Assembly (NCBI GenBank): GCA_022841475.1
Contig: JALHRJ010000014.1
Location: forward strand, 30,887 to 94,886
Source: Cyclobacteriaceae bacterium
Lineage (GTDB): Bacteria > Bacteroidota > Bacteroidia > Cytophagales > Cyclobacteriaceae
Reading direction: 5' to 3'
DNA: 64,000 nt
In this document: piece after piece, positions 29,334-38,408 of the stretch
Layout of the letters: each line of letters opens with the position of its first letter
How positions within the stretch are numbered: position 1 is the first letter of the stretch
The notes under the pieces: model-generated
What the model was told of the DNA's origin: nothing
Seen by the model: the letters and a program-made list of their open reading frames with translations, nothing else
The model's database searches: none
Program-made: the position numbers and the translations under genes

Positions 29334-29954
29334 ATGATTGCTAAGATTAAACCACAAAGTAAAGGAACGAAACAACTCTTTGAGCACCCAGTTTTAGAAC
29401 GATTAAGTCGTACACATATTTCGATTCCATTGATAGTTTTTTTTAGCTACTCATTGGGACTTTTGATTTGGAATGTCACCCACACAAACTTGAGTTTGGT
29501 AACCTCAACCATTCTCTTTGGAGTTGGATTTATTGCTTTCACCTGGGTAGAATACATAGTTCATCGTCATGTTTTTCATATGAAAACATTTACAAACGTA
29601 AGAGAGAAATTTCAATACACCATGCATGGTGTACATCATGAATTTCCCAAAGACAAAGACCGATTGGCCATGCCCCCGCTGATAAGCATTGCCATCTCTA
29701 CAATTTTACTGCTCATATTAAAAGCAGTCTTAGGTGATTTTGTATTTGCATTCCTGCCTGGATTCTTGGTAGGTTATGCATCGTACCTGGTAGTTCACTA
29801 CTTAGTACATGTATACCCGCCACCAAAAAACATCTTTAAAGTGCTTTGGATAAATCACAGTATCCATCACTACAAGGACGGTGAATTTGTTTTTGGAGTG
29901 TCGTCACCGTTATGGGACTACGTCTATGGAACAATAAGAGGTAAAAATACCTAA
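29334..29954 (+). CDS. Sterol desaturase / fatty acid hydroxylase family protein
   Basis: This is a 206-residue membrane enzyme of the di-iron hydroxylase superfamily. Histidine clusters are in VEYIVHRHVFH, MHGVHHEFP, VHYLVHVYPP and NHSIHHYKDGEF, spaced as in HxxxH and HxxHH motifs. About four membrane helices lie between them. The short length and the C-terminus (FGVSSPLWDYVYGT) resemble fatty acid 2-hydroxylases and carotenoid hydroxylase-like proteins. Hydroxylation of a membrane lipid is likely; sphingolipid or ornithine-lipid substrates are possible. It follows an AraC gene by 31 nt. Confidence 0.88.
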   Translation: MIAKIKPQSKGTKQLFEHPVLERLSRTHISIPLIVFFSYSLGLLIWNVTHTNLSLVTSTILFGVGFIAFTWVEYIVHRHVFHMKTFTNVREKFQYTMHGVHHEFPKDKDRLAMPPLISIAISTILLLILKAVLGDFVFAFLPGFLVGYASYLVVHYLVHVYPPPKNIFKVLWINHSIHHYKDGEFVFGVSSPLWDYVYGTIRGKNT

Positions 29955-30150
29955 CGACTTCTTGGCTTTCAAATTCAATATACTTAAAGGATGTAGGTAG
30001 TCATAGCTTGCCAATCAATACAAAGATGGTTGACAAGCCCGTCAGATATGCATTAAGAAATTTTATCGGATTAATACAAATATAGTGTGGTAATGTCCAT
30101 CGGAGGTTCGCGAATAGAATTCTATTTTTATTCATAAATCATCATAGCCT

Positions 30151-30624
30151 ATGAATACTAAAATCGGAGTCAATCAAGAATTCCTTGAAAAGAGTGGATT
30201 CATATTAGCAAGAATAGTATCGGATGAGTTTGTATTATACATAAAAACAAAAAATGCACATTGGAACATTGAGGGTTCTGACTTTTACAATAAGCATATA
30301 TTTTTTGATGAATTGGCCGAACAGCTTGAAGATGCTATTGACCAGGTTGCAGAACGTATTAGATCAATAGGTCTTTCCGCTCCAGGTACGATGAAAATGT
30401 TTTTACAACTCACCGGGCTTTCTGAGTCTTCCAGGGAATCCAACGATAGCCTAGGATACATGCAGGAATTACTAGCAGACCATGAAAGTATTATTATTCA
30501 CTTGCGGGAAAATATTAATCGCATTGATATGGAATTTAACGATGCGGGTACAAGTGATTTTATAACTGCATTAATGGAAAAACATGAAAAAATAGCGTGG
30601 ATGTTACGCGCTCATCTAAAATGA
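30151..30624 (+). CDS. dps: Dps-type ferritin-like DNA protection protein
   Basis: This protein has 157 residues, the normal size for Dps. The ferroxidase site at the subunit interface is recognisable: TKNAHWNIEGSDF, followed by IFFDELAEQLEDAIDQVAERI. The dodecamer stores iron and consumes hydrogen peroxide. It is related to a second Dps at 49769. The start lacks a long basic tail, so tight DNA binding is not certain. A small conserved protein gene follows 16 nt later. Confidence 0.94.
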   Translation: MNTKIGVNQEFLEKSGFILARIVSDEFVLYIKTKNAHWNIEGSDFYNKHIFFDELAEQLEDAIDQVAERIRSIGLSAPGTMKMFLQLTGLSESSRESNDSLGYMQELLADHESIIIHLRENINRIDMEFNDAGTSDFITALMEKHEKIAWMLRAHLK

Positions 30625-30640
30625 TTTTATCCCACTATAT

Positions 30641-30925
30641 ATGGAAACTAAATTGAAAGATATTATCCTCAATACGGTAGCTGATGACTTGCGAGGCACA
30701 ATTATGGTTGTAAATGAACTGCAGGAGCTAGGTTATAACAAGAGCTTCGAACTTTTTGGGCTTAAACTAAGATGCAGAGAAAATGGAAAATGTTATCGCC
30801 AGATCGATTTACTTGTGGATGAAATTTATTCCTTTGACCATCCGGTGAATCCGGAAACTAAATTTTCAATCTATGCACTGTGTCATCGGTATGAAAATGT
30901 AAAGGGTATATTTTTGGCGATATAA
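30641..30925 (+). CDS. Small conserved Bacteroidota protein
   Basis: This is a 94-residue protein. The pattern LGYNKSFELFG, then LLVDEIYSFDHPVNPET, then SIYALCHRYENVKGIF resembles a family of about 100 residues, widespread in Bacteroidota, that is often labelled phosphoribosylpyrophosphate synthetase. That name is misleading, because the protein is too short and lacks the PRPP-binding motifs. Function is unknown. It lies 16 nt after dps and may be co-transcribed with it. Confidence 0.7.
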   Translation: METKLKDIILNTVADDLRGTIMVVNELQELGYNKSFELFGLKLRCRENGKCYRQIDLLVDEIYSFDHPVNPETKFSIYALCHRYENVKGIFLAI

Positions 30926-31129
30926 TTCAATAATAGCAGGAGTGAAGATGAACCTTTTATCAGCAGTCGAAAATTAATTGATACAGCCATTAGATAAAAG
31001 TACTTCTGGATTTACTAGGCCTAATTAATATGAACTTACTGTAGCTCTCTATAAGTCGATCCAACGAGCCACACTCAAAGTAATGATAGATATAAGCAAC
31101 CCCAGCCTAAGAGAAAGTAAAAATCGATT

Positions 31130-31756
31130 ATGAAGAAACTCAAACGTAAATTAATAACCAAGGCCCGGCTTTTCGTGAAAAAGCAGTTTAGGAAAATAGA
31201 GCATACCTATCCATATCACAATATGGACCATACGAAAGGAGTAGTTAAAGCGGCTATACAAATTGCACGGAAATTCGAACTCAATAAAGATGAATATATT
31301 ACATTGATGGTAAGTGCTTGGTTTCATGATACAGGTTTTTTACTAGGCAACCATTCGCATGAGGAACGAAGCGCAGAAATAGTAAGAACATTTCTAGTTT
31401 CACAAGGAGTCAATGATTCATTTATCCCTGCTTTCGAACAGGCCATCCTTGCAACACGTATTCCGCAGAACCCTACCAACCGTGTGGAGGAAATATTATG
31501 TGATGCTGATTTATTTCATCTGGGAACAAAAGAGTTTTTTAAGAATAGCAAATCTTTAAGAAAGGAATATCAACTGATAAATGGAGTAGTCATTGGTAAG
31601 AGGAAATGGATTGAAAAAGACATCAGCTTGATGAAATCACAACGTTACTTTACTGAATATGCAAGAAAAATATTGGATAAAGAACTCAAGAAAAATCTCA
31701 ACAAATTACTCTTCCGACAAAAGGCACTCGCGCTTGCTGAAATTCCCTTGACATAG
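31130..31756 (+). CDS. HD-domain phosphohydrolase, split Pycsar-type partner
   Basis: This is a cytosolic HD-fold protein of 208 residues. Metal-binding residues are visible in YHNMDHTKGV, the HD pair in AWFHDTGF (near 66-67), HSHEERSAEIV, and a later Asp in EILCDADLFHLG. In many Bacteroidota an HD domain of this kind is fused to a DUF5706 membrane domain. Here the DUF5706 protein is a separate gene, placed tail to tail 86 nt away. A role in breaking down a cyclic or other nucleotide is likely from the family; the substrate is not known. Confidence 0.85.
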   Translation: MKKLKRKLITKARLFVKKQFRKIEHTYPYHNMDHTKGVVKAAIQIARKFELNKDEYITLMVSAWFHDTGFLLGNHSHEERSAEIVRTFLVSQGVNDSFIPAFEQAILATRIPQNPTNRVEEILCDADLFHLGTKEFFKNSKSLRKEYQLINGVVIGKRKWIEKDISLMKSQRYFTEYARKILDKELKKNLNKLLFRQKALALAEIPLT

Positions 31757-31842
31757 AGGATTTTATAATTCTCTATAGCTTGCTAAAGACAATACTTAGA
31801 TGGACTCGGGCGGATAGGAAACAGTTCAATTAAATTATCCAG

Positions 31843-32406
31843 TCACATTGAGATGGATGCTAAAATAAAGGAGCATACTGAGGCGATGATTCCATACATG
31901 AAAATATTGTAGGAGTCACGAAGGAGCTTGTACTTTCTCCTCAACCCGTTGCCTTGGGAATAAATATCTATGATCATGCTACGGTACAAATAACGAGAAT
32001 CACTCATTACATTGAACATGCCTTCAATGTATTCATCCATGCTAAGTTTGCTGAAGTCTCCGAAGAACATCAAATTTATATTCTTTTCTAGTACCTTCCC
32101 CTCAATCTTTTTAAGACCAGTTATACTGGGACGCGTGGCCAATACAGCAAAGATCAGGGTCGCAAGGTTCACACCTAGTAAAAGAACTGAAGGTAAAGTA
32201 AGATGTGAATATTCTTCAATTCTTCGCAGTAGCAATCCAATTACAACCGTAAGGATGATGGAGTTAACCGTTATCATGATGTGGGCTTTATTATCAGCCA
32301 TCTCACTTAAGCGTTGATGATTTGCTGCTACAATTCGAAACATTGTTTCAACACCTTTAGAATAACCGTCTTTTCCTTTTTTGTTTTTCTTTTTTTGTAA
32401 ATCCAT
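31843..32406 (-). CDS. DUF5706 (Pycsar effector-type) membrane protein
   Basis: This 187-residue protein has a charged N-terminus, a conserved helix FRIVAANHQRLSEMADNKA, then membrane helices HIMITVNSIILTVVIGLLL and LLLGVNLATLIFAVLATRP. The segment FFGDFSKLSMDEYIEGM and a last membrane helix at the C-terminus follow. This is the DUF5706 fold, which serves as the membrane effector in Pycsar systems. The frame is open to 32508, but the ATG at 32406 suits the family. The nearest cyclase gene is at 36562 on the same strand, and an HD-domain gene is convergent. Antiphage function is inference. Confidence 0.85.
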   Translation of the reverse strand: MDLQKKKNKKGKDGYSKGVETMFRIVAANHQRLSEMADNKAHIMITVNSIILTVVIGLLLRRIEEYSHLTLPSVLLLGVNLATLIFAVLATRPSITGLKKIEGKVLEKNINLMFFGDFSKLSMDEYIEGMFNVMSDSRYLYRSMIIDIYSQGNGLRRKYKLLRDSYNIFMYGIIASVCSFILASISM

Positions 32407-32564
32407 GATTGGGTGGATGTTGTATTTCACCAAGTCAGTAAAGATAGATGCACAACACGTAGTGGATGTTATATACATTACGTTTTTTGTTGTACGGATA
32501 AAGACCAACTAAATTAATTCAGTGGCTGGTTAATATTCATGAATAGAGACAACTAACAGCATGT

Positions 32565-32575
32565 TTTGTACAACG
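32565..32575 (+). promoter_or_regulatory. Shared 11-mer upstream of phosphoesterase gene
   Basis: TTTGTACAACG lies 70 nt before the ATG at 32645. The same 11-mer, in the same orientation relative to its gene, lies 94 nt before the cyclase gene (minus strand, 37768-37778). A related GTACAAC is upstream of the DUF5706 gene near 32489-32495. It may be a common regulatory site. Further downstream, CTTGTA and TACAAG at 32600-32617 form a small dyad. Confidence 0.3.
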
Positions 32576-32644
32576 CCTTTCATGCAATTCCAATGCAAAC
32601 TTGTACCCTAATACAAGCTGTGCCTGATTTTTTAATACCAAAGT

Positions 32645-35600
32645 ATGAAACCTGCAATAATTAACATTCCCTTTAACGGGAAGTTTCAAAATCTGACACG
32701 GAAGGTAAGACAACTGCAAACCCTCGCCTTCATTCTCTTTAGTGTTTCCTGCGCGACATTTAAAGAACAATATGCAAAGAATAACAAGTGGGATCAAACT
32801 AGCCACCTTCCAATTCAAGGTCTGCAGCACACGATGTATTTGATTGGTGACGCAGGCAATTCTACAGACAGTGATCCTTCTCCAGTGTTGGCTTATTTGA
32901 AATCTAAACTAGCAACAGAGTCCAAGAATAGTTCAGTGTTGTTCCTGGGTGATAATATCTACCAAAATGGCATGCCACCCCGTGAGGATGCAGAATTAAG
33001 GAAAATAGCAGACCAACGATTAATGGCCCAATTAGAAATCCTTGATAAGTTTGCTGGTCGCCCAATTTTTATTCCTGGCAACCATGATTGGAAAGGATGC
33101 GGCCAACAAGGATTAAAAAGACAAGAGACTTTTGTTGAGTCCTACCTCAACAAAAGTCGGGGTAAGGAAAATAAAGATGATTGGGAGAATTATTTTCTCC
33201 CAGACGATGGCTGCTCAGGCCCTGATGTGGTAGAACTAAATGATCAGGTCGTTGTCTTGGTGGTTGATTCCCAATGGTGGTTAGGTGACAATGAGTTTGA
33301 GCCAAAGATTGGAGACGGATGCGTGGCCAAGAACAAAGCATCTTTTAGATTCTTATTCGAACAGATAGTTCGAAAATATAAGGACAAGAATGTCGTCATT
33401 GCGCTGCATCATCCACCATATTCCTACGGCCCGCATGGTGGTGCCTTCACAGCCAAACAGCATATTTTTCCCTTAACCGATGTTAACCCAAAACTTTACC
33501 TTCCTCTTCCTGTAATCGGAACGACTGCCGCCTTGTTTCGTTCTTCCATTGGATCGAGGCAGGATGTAGCCAACATGGAGTACCGAGAATTACGGTCGGC
33601 ACTACTGGCAGGAGCAAAAAAAAACGGATCATTTATTTTTGCTAGTGGTCATGAACATACCCTACAGTACATAGAAAACGGAGGCCAGCATTATGTAGTT
33701 AGCGGAAGTGCTTCGAAGAGGTCGCCTGCTCGATTGGGAAAAGGCTCAGAATTTTCTTCTGGATCTCTTGGTTATAGTACGCTGTCATTCTATAATGGCG
33801 GAGAAACCTGGGTTCAATATTGGACTGTCAACGCTGGTATTGCCAACCTGGTTTTTGAAAAGAAAATAAAAGAAAGCCGTGAGATCCTCAAGACTCCAGT
33901 CTCCACAAATTTTCTTGAATATGAAAACCTGCAGGATAGCACTGAACAATTCCTGACAAAGAATAAAATCACGCAAACAGGAAAAACACATGATTTCATT
34001 TTTGGATCGCATCATCGCGACCTTTACTTAGAAAAGTATACTTTTCCAACGCTAGACCTTAATTCTTTTGAAGGTGGAGTAGTACCTATTAAACAAGGCG
34101 GTGGTAATCAAACCAACTCTCTAAGAGTGCGCGCTTCAAACGAACGCGAATTTGTTTTGCGGGCGGTGACCAAAGATGCCAGTCGTTTTTTACCATATCC
34201 CTTTAACAAAATGGTGGCAGCCAAATATTTGATTGAGGATAATTTTTTAGCTACACATCCCTTCGCTCCTTTGGCTATTCCTCACTTGGCGGAAGCTATT
34301 AATGTATACCATTCCAACCCAGCACTCTATTATATTCCATCGCAACCAGCCCTCGGTAATTTTAATAAATTATTTGGCGGGGGCATGTATTTGGTAGAGG
34401 AGCGATCGGATGGCAAAGCATGGAAAAGCGCCTCGTTCTTCGGATCGCCTGAAAAAATTGTTGGGACCCCTGATTTGATTGAAAGTATACTTGGTGACAA
34501 TCATCATCAGGTTGATGAAGCGTGGGCTTTACGAACTCGGATGCTCGATTTTCTTACTGGTGATTGGGACCGCCATGATGATCAATGGACATGGGCCCGC
34601 ATCGACCAGCCCAATGGAATGAAACTCTATCGACCCATTCCCCGAGATCGTGATCAAGCATTTTCAAAATATGATGGACTGATCCCTTCTATAGCCAGGA
34701 AAACAATGCCTTTCCTTCGTCAGCTTCAATCCTATGGTCCTGAAATCCGAAGCGTAAAATGGACTACCTGGAGTGCCCGACTTTTTGACAGAACATTCCT
34801 TAATGAATTATCATGGGATCAATGGCAAGAGCAGGTTAAATATATCCAAGACCACCTCACGGATAAGACGATCGAAAGTTCGTTCTTGGACTGGCCGCAA
34901 AAAGCACGCTCATTATCTGGATCTGAAATAAGTGTCAGCATCAAAACCAGGCGCGATAATCTAATGCAAATTGCCAGAAAACACTACGAATTTGTAAGTG
35001 AGAATGTAGATGTAATCGGCACCGAAGATAAAGAACATTTTTTGGTGGAACGTCTTGATGATACCAATACACGTGTAACAGTCTACGATAATAAAATGGG
35101 TGAGGATATGCGAATAACCTTCCAACGAACTTTCGAAAATGATATAACCCGGTCCCTGAGTTTATATGGAGGTGGCAATGAAGATGTGTTTCAAGTAATG
35201 GGCAAAGCAAAGAAAGGCATTACCGTTAGACTAATTGGAGGGTTGGGTCGCGACAAATTCGTGGATAGCTCCTATGTCAAACTGGGAGGAAGAAAAACAA
35301 TTATCTATGATGACCTGCGGAAGAATATACTCGTGACGGGGCGTGAAACGAAGGACCGTAGAAGCATGATGTCCAAATTCAACATCTATGATCGCAGGGG
35401 ATACGATAGCGAGTATGATCTTGCAATGACCTTACCAATCATCGGATTTAACCCAGATGATATTTTTTTACTGGGCGCTAATATTAATTTCATCAACCAT
35501 GGATTTAAGAAAAATCCTTATGCATCTCTTCAACAGGTTGGCGCCAGTTATGCTTTTGGCACCAATGCTTTCAAAGTGGAATACAAAGGGGATTTTATTG

Positions 35601-36469
35601 ATGTCTTTAACGTGTGGGACTTATATTTCGATGCCCGCTATCATGGCTCTACGTATGCATTCAACTTTGCCGGACTGGGAAACAATTCCATGCGACCGGT
35701 GGACGATCCGGATTATTACAGGGTGCGGCAAGGAATGGTTTACTTATATCCGGCCCTAAAAAAAAGATTTGCAGGAATGAGCGGATTTTTCACTCTTGGC
35801 CCCGTATTCCAAACAACCAACATTGAAGAAACCCCGGGTCGCTTCATTGAAAATTACGCAACAGGTGAGAATGAAAATATTTTTGAACAAAAGTACTTCG
35901 CTGGATCAGAACTGGGCTTTCAGTATAATAATGTCGACAATTTCTTTTCTCCGCACTCAGGAATTCGGTTTAAATCCGATATCAATTGGGCTCGTAATAT
36001 TCGCGAAGGTAAAAACTCTGTTTCATGGAAAGCTCAGATTCAATTCTATCGAAATCTGGATGTCAATGAAAACTTTATCATAGCCTCCCAAATTGGAGCC
36101 GGTCAGATCTTTGGAGATGGTTATGAATTTTTTCAGATGCCCACACTCGGTGGTCAACAGGGGTTGCGTGGCTACCGTACAGAACGTTTTTATGGGAACA
36201 GTAGCTTTTGGCAGGCCACCGACTTGCGGGCAAAAGTTATCAGAAGCAAAAATAAAATCCTGCCTTTTACCGTAGGCGTCTTTGGCAGTTTTGATTATGG
36301 TAGAGTGTGGCTCAAAGGTGAAACTTCAAACAATTGGCACAATTCCGTTGGTGGAGGTCTATGGATCGCTCCAATCGATGCCCTGGTAATTTCATTGGGT
36401 AATTATTACCCTAAAGGGCAAATCGAAGAATCACCCAGGTTTGTCTTTCGGGTTGGCTTCGCATTCTAA
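32645..36469 (+). CDS. Metallophosphoesterase / kinase-like / outer-membrane barrel fusion
   Basis: This 1274-residue protein starts with a lipoprotein-like signal (FSVSC, Cys near 36). Residues about 60-360 form a calcineurin-like phosphoesterase with GDAGN, GDNIYQNG, GNHDW, LHHPPYSYGPHGG and SGHEHT. The middle (about 400-870) has a kinase-like pattern: EFVLRAVTKD, then DFLTGDWDRHDDQ (near 640), then IPRDRDQAF (near 668), recalling catalytic and metal-binding loops of HipA, Fam20 or CotH kinases. The last 340 residues look like a BamA/TamA-type barrel with QQGLRGYRTERF and a terminal Phe (FVFRVGFAF). The protein would thus be exposed at the outer membrane. The kinase assignment is inference; the phosphoesterase and barrel are well supported. 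Confidence 0.82.
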   Translation: MKPAIINIPFNGKFQNLTRKVRQLQTLAFILFSVSCATFKEQYAKNNKWDQTSHLPIQGLQHTMYLIGDAGNSTDSDPSPVLAYLKSKLATESKNSSVLFLGDNIYQNGMPPREDAELRKIADQRLMAQLEILDKFAGRPIFIPGNHDWKGCGQQGLKRQETFVESYLNKSRGKENKDDWENYFLPDDGCSGPDVVELNDQVVVLVVDSQWWLGDNEFEPKIGDGCVAKNKASFRFLFEQIVRKYKDKNVVIALHHPPYSYGPHGGAFTAKQHIFPLTDVNPKLYLPLPVIGTTAALFRSSIGSRQDVANMEYRELRSALLAGAKKNGSFIFASGHEHTLQYIENGGQHYVVSGSASKRSPARLGKGSEFSSGSLGYSTLSFYNGGETWVQYWTVNAGIANLVFEKKIKESREILKTPVSTNFLEYENLQDSTEQFLTKNKITQTGKTHDFIFGSHHRDLYLEKYTFPTLDLNSFEGGVVPIKQGGGNQTNSLRVRASNEREFVLRAVTKDASRFLPYPFNKMVAAKYLIEDNFLATHPFAPLAIPHLAEAINVYHSNPALYYIPSQPALGNFNKLFGGGMYLVEERSDGKAWKSASFFGSPEKIVGTPDLIESILGDNHHQVDEAWALRTRMLDFLTGDWDRHDDQWTWARIDQPNGMKLYRPIPRDRDQAFSKYDGLIPSIARKTMPFLRQLQSYGPEIRSVKWTTWSARLFDRTFLNELSWDQWQEQVKYIQDHLTDKTIESSFLDWPQKARSLSGSEISVSIKTRRDNLMQIARKHYEFVSENVDVIGTEDKEHFLVERLDDTNTRVTVYDNKMGEDMRITFQRTFENDITRSLSLYGGGNEDVFQVMGKAKKGITVRLIGGLGRDKFVDSSYVKLGGRKTIIYDDLRKNILVTGRETKDRRSMMSKFNIYDRRGYDSEYDLAMTLPIIGFNPDDIFLLGANINFINHGFKKNPYASLQQVGASYAFGTNAFKVEYKGDFIDVFNVWDLYFDARYHGSTYAFNFAGLGNNSMRPVDDPDYYRVRQGMVYLYPALKKRFAGMSGFFTLGPVFQTTNIEETPGRFIENYATGENENIFEQKYFAGSELGFQYNNVDNFFSPHSGIRFKSDINWARNIREGKNSVSWKAQIQFYRNLDVNENFIIASQIGAGQIFGDGYEFFQMPTLGGQQGLRGYRTERFYGNSSFWQATDLRAKVIRSKNKILPFTVGVFGSFDYGRVWLKGETSNNWHNSVGGGLWIAPIDALVISLGNYYPKGQIEESPRFVFRVGFAF

Positions 36470-36561
36470 GACTTTCAGGTGTATGAAGACGTAACATGCA
36501 TTGAGCTAACACAAGACTTTTTGGAACGGCTCAAAAAACAAGGTATTAATGACTATTGATT

Positions 36562-37674
36562 TCAGCTATCTACGGCCATTTGCAGTTCCACGGTGCTAAT
36601 TGCCACCCTGCTTTCTTTGCCCCGAAGTTCTATATTTCCTAATGGAATTCGCTGATAGATTTGGTTATCAGGAATCAGTGCTAGCAACTCATCTGAAACC
36701 AGGATCTTCACACTGAATTCATTGCACTTCCCCTGAATTCTTGAAGTCGTGTTCAAAACATCCCCGGAAAAGGTTAATTCTCGTTTGATAATTCCAATTT
36801 CACCCATCATCACTTTACCATAATGAAGTCCCGCCTTAAAATCTGGGACAATGCCATAGGACGCTTCATACTTTTTCTTCTTCATGGCAATGGCATTACG
36901 CATATCAACATAACACCGGAAACAATCATCGGTTAGTGAAGTAGTAACTCTCCAGGAAATTACCACCTCATCTCCGATATATTGGTAGATATCACCGCGG
37001 TTGTTAAGAATCGAATTTGTTATGTCTGCATAATAGTCCCGTAAAAAGAGATGATACTTTTCATAGCCAAGCCTTTCAGCAATCGTTGTGGACGAAATCA
37101 AATCAACAAACATAAATATTCGCGTCTCTTCTTTGGGATTATGATATTTTCCCAAAATGAAGTTTATTAGAATCTGGGGGCCAAATTTATCATTCACCTG
37201 CAGCGTGATTTGGGTAAACATGACCACCAAAAGCCACAGGAGTAAATTTTTTACGTGACTGGGATCGAATAAATAAACTTTCAAGATTGCCAAATTCCAG
37301 GTTCCGTTTGTCTCGATCAACATCTGAACAATTGCAACAAGCCAGATCAAGAAAGAACTAACAACTAAAAACGAGCAGCCCACAAGCGCGATGGACTTCC
37401 AGTACGGGCTATCCCTGAATTTTTCATGGACATAAAATGTCAAGAAGCTTCCGCCAATGCATGCCGCCAGAATCCCTATTCCTAAATTATACAGGATGTT
37501 GGCTATAAATCCATTCTTCGGCTGGATGGTACCTGCCATTAGGGACTGCAATACAAAATAGTCGTAGATACTTACCAGTAGCCCGATAATTCCCCAGGCA
37601 ACTACGATAACGAGCAACTTGCTCCATTTAAGATTGCGGCTTGTTCGCTGCCGGGATTTTGTAATTCTTAACAT
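36562..37674 (-). CDS. Membrane class III adenylate/guanylate cyclase
   Basis: This 370-residue protein has an N-terminal half with four hydrophobic helices (for example LLVIVVAWGIIGLLVSIYDY and ALVGCSFLVVSSFLIWLVAI) and a cytosolic class III cyclase domain. Metal-binding Asp residues lie in FVDLISSTTIAERLG and YIGDEVVISW. The segment GIIKRELTFSGDVLNTTSRIQ matches the family. Substrate choice (ATP, GTP or a pyrimidine) cannot be settled from the motifs seen. It lies 4 kb from a DUF5706 effector-type gene on the same strand, separated by a gene on the other strand, so a Pycsar-like link is only a possibility. Confidence 0.88.
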   Translation of the reverse strand: MLRITKSRQRTSRNLKWSKLLVIVVAWGIIGLLVSIYDYFVLQSLMAGTIQPKNGFIANILYNLGIGILAACIGGSFLTFYVHEKFRDSPYWKSIALVGCSFLVVSSFLIWLVAIVQMLIETNGTWNLAILKVYLFDPSHVKNLLLWLLVVMFTQITLQVNDKFGPQILINFILGKYHNPKEETRIFMFVDLISSTTIAERLGYEKYHLFLRDYYADITNSILNNRGDIYQYIGDEVVISWRVTTSLTDDCFRCYVDMRNAIAMKKKKYEASYGIVPDFKAGLHYGKVMMGEIGIIKRELTFSGDVLNTTSRIQGKCNEFSVKILVSDELLALIPDNQIYQRIPLGNIELRGKESRVAISTVELQMAVDS

Positions 37675-37767
37675 CTATAAACAGGCAAGCCAATACATTG
37701 AATTGGAAACATTTGGAGTAAAATTGATTTAAGAACGATACCCTTGCAATGCATGGATTACACAAAA

Positions 37768-37778
37768 CGTTGTACAAA
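37768..37778 (-). promoter_or_regulatory. Shared 11-mer upstream of cyclase gene
   Basis: Read on the minus strand this is TTTGTACAACG, identical to the site at 32565-32575 and in the same orientation relative to the following gene, 94 nt before the cyclase start. In both places CATGCA and GCAA follow at a short distance. Confidence 0.3.
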
Positions 37779-37938
37779 TGCGATAGCTCTTCCAAAGGGT
37801 AGAAATTCGTACTTCGGCACTTTTTACTTCAATTAAAAAAATCGCATTGTTGAGGCACGATTGATCTTTACATTTCACAAGGCGTTCAAGCATTTGCGGA
37901 TTGTGCTCATTCCCTGAGATACTTGATGGAAAGGGAAT

Positions 37939-38403
37939 CTACATCAGCCCCTCGTCTGTAAAGGAGTAATAACTTTCACTGGTGAGGATAAGATGATCGA
38001 GTACGGCAATTTCCAGAAATTTGCCACCTTCACGTAGCTTCCGAGTCAAATCAATATCTGCCTGACTAGGTTTCAGATTCCCGGAAGGATGGTTGTGAGC
38101 AAGTATGATGGAGCATGCATTGGCCTTGAGGGCACCTGCAAAGATGAGCTTAGGATCTGCTACTGTCCCTGAAGAACTACCTGAAGAAATTTCAAGGATG
38201 CCAAGAACCTTGCTGGCCCGGTTGAGCATCATGACTTTGAACTGCTCTACAAATTCGATCTTGTCAAGATCCCAGTTCTGAAAGAAAAATTCTTTTGCCT
38301 GTCTTGAGGCTGCGACCTTGGGAAGCTTTGAAGGTTTTACCAGTAAGGAATAAGTCAATTTGATTTCTGCTACCTGGGGGATGATAAAATCTGTGTTTTC
38401 CAT
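37939..38403 (-). CDS. radC: Short RadC/JAB-domain protein
   Basis: This protein of 154 residues consists only of the JAMM/MPN-like RadC domain. The metal-binding motif is HNHPSGNLKPSQAD, with an upstream Glu in GILEISSGSSSGT and the family ending LDHLILTSESYYSFTDEG. It lacks the N-terminal helix-hairpin-helix of full RadC. Short RadC proteins are common on mobile or accessory regions of Bacteroidota, and their role is not known; a function in DNA repair is not established. The start is set directly against a large nested inverted repeat that covers its leader. Confidence 0.88.
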   Translation of the reverse strand: MENTDFIIPQVAEIKLTYSLLVKPSKLPKVAASRQAKEFFFQNWDLDKIEFVEQFKVMMLNRASKVLGILEISSGSSSGTVADPKLIFAGALKANACSIILAHNHPSGNLKPSQADIDLTRKLREGGKFLEIAVLDHLILTSESYYSFTDEGLM

Positions 38404-38408
38404 AATCT

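Noticed and set aside
31130..37674. A complete Pycsar system
   Set aside because: The DUF5706 protein is present, but the cyclase is a membrane protein 4 kb away with an unrelated gene on the other strand between them. Only a possible link is reported.
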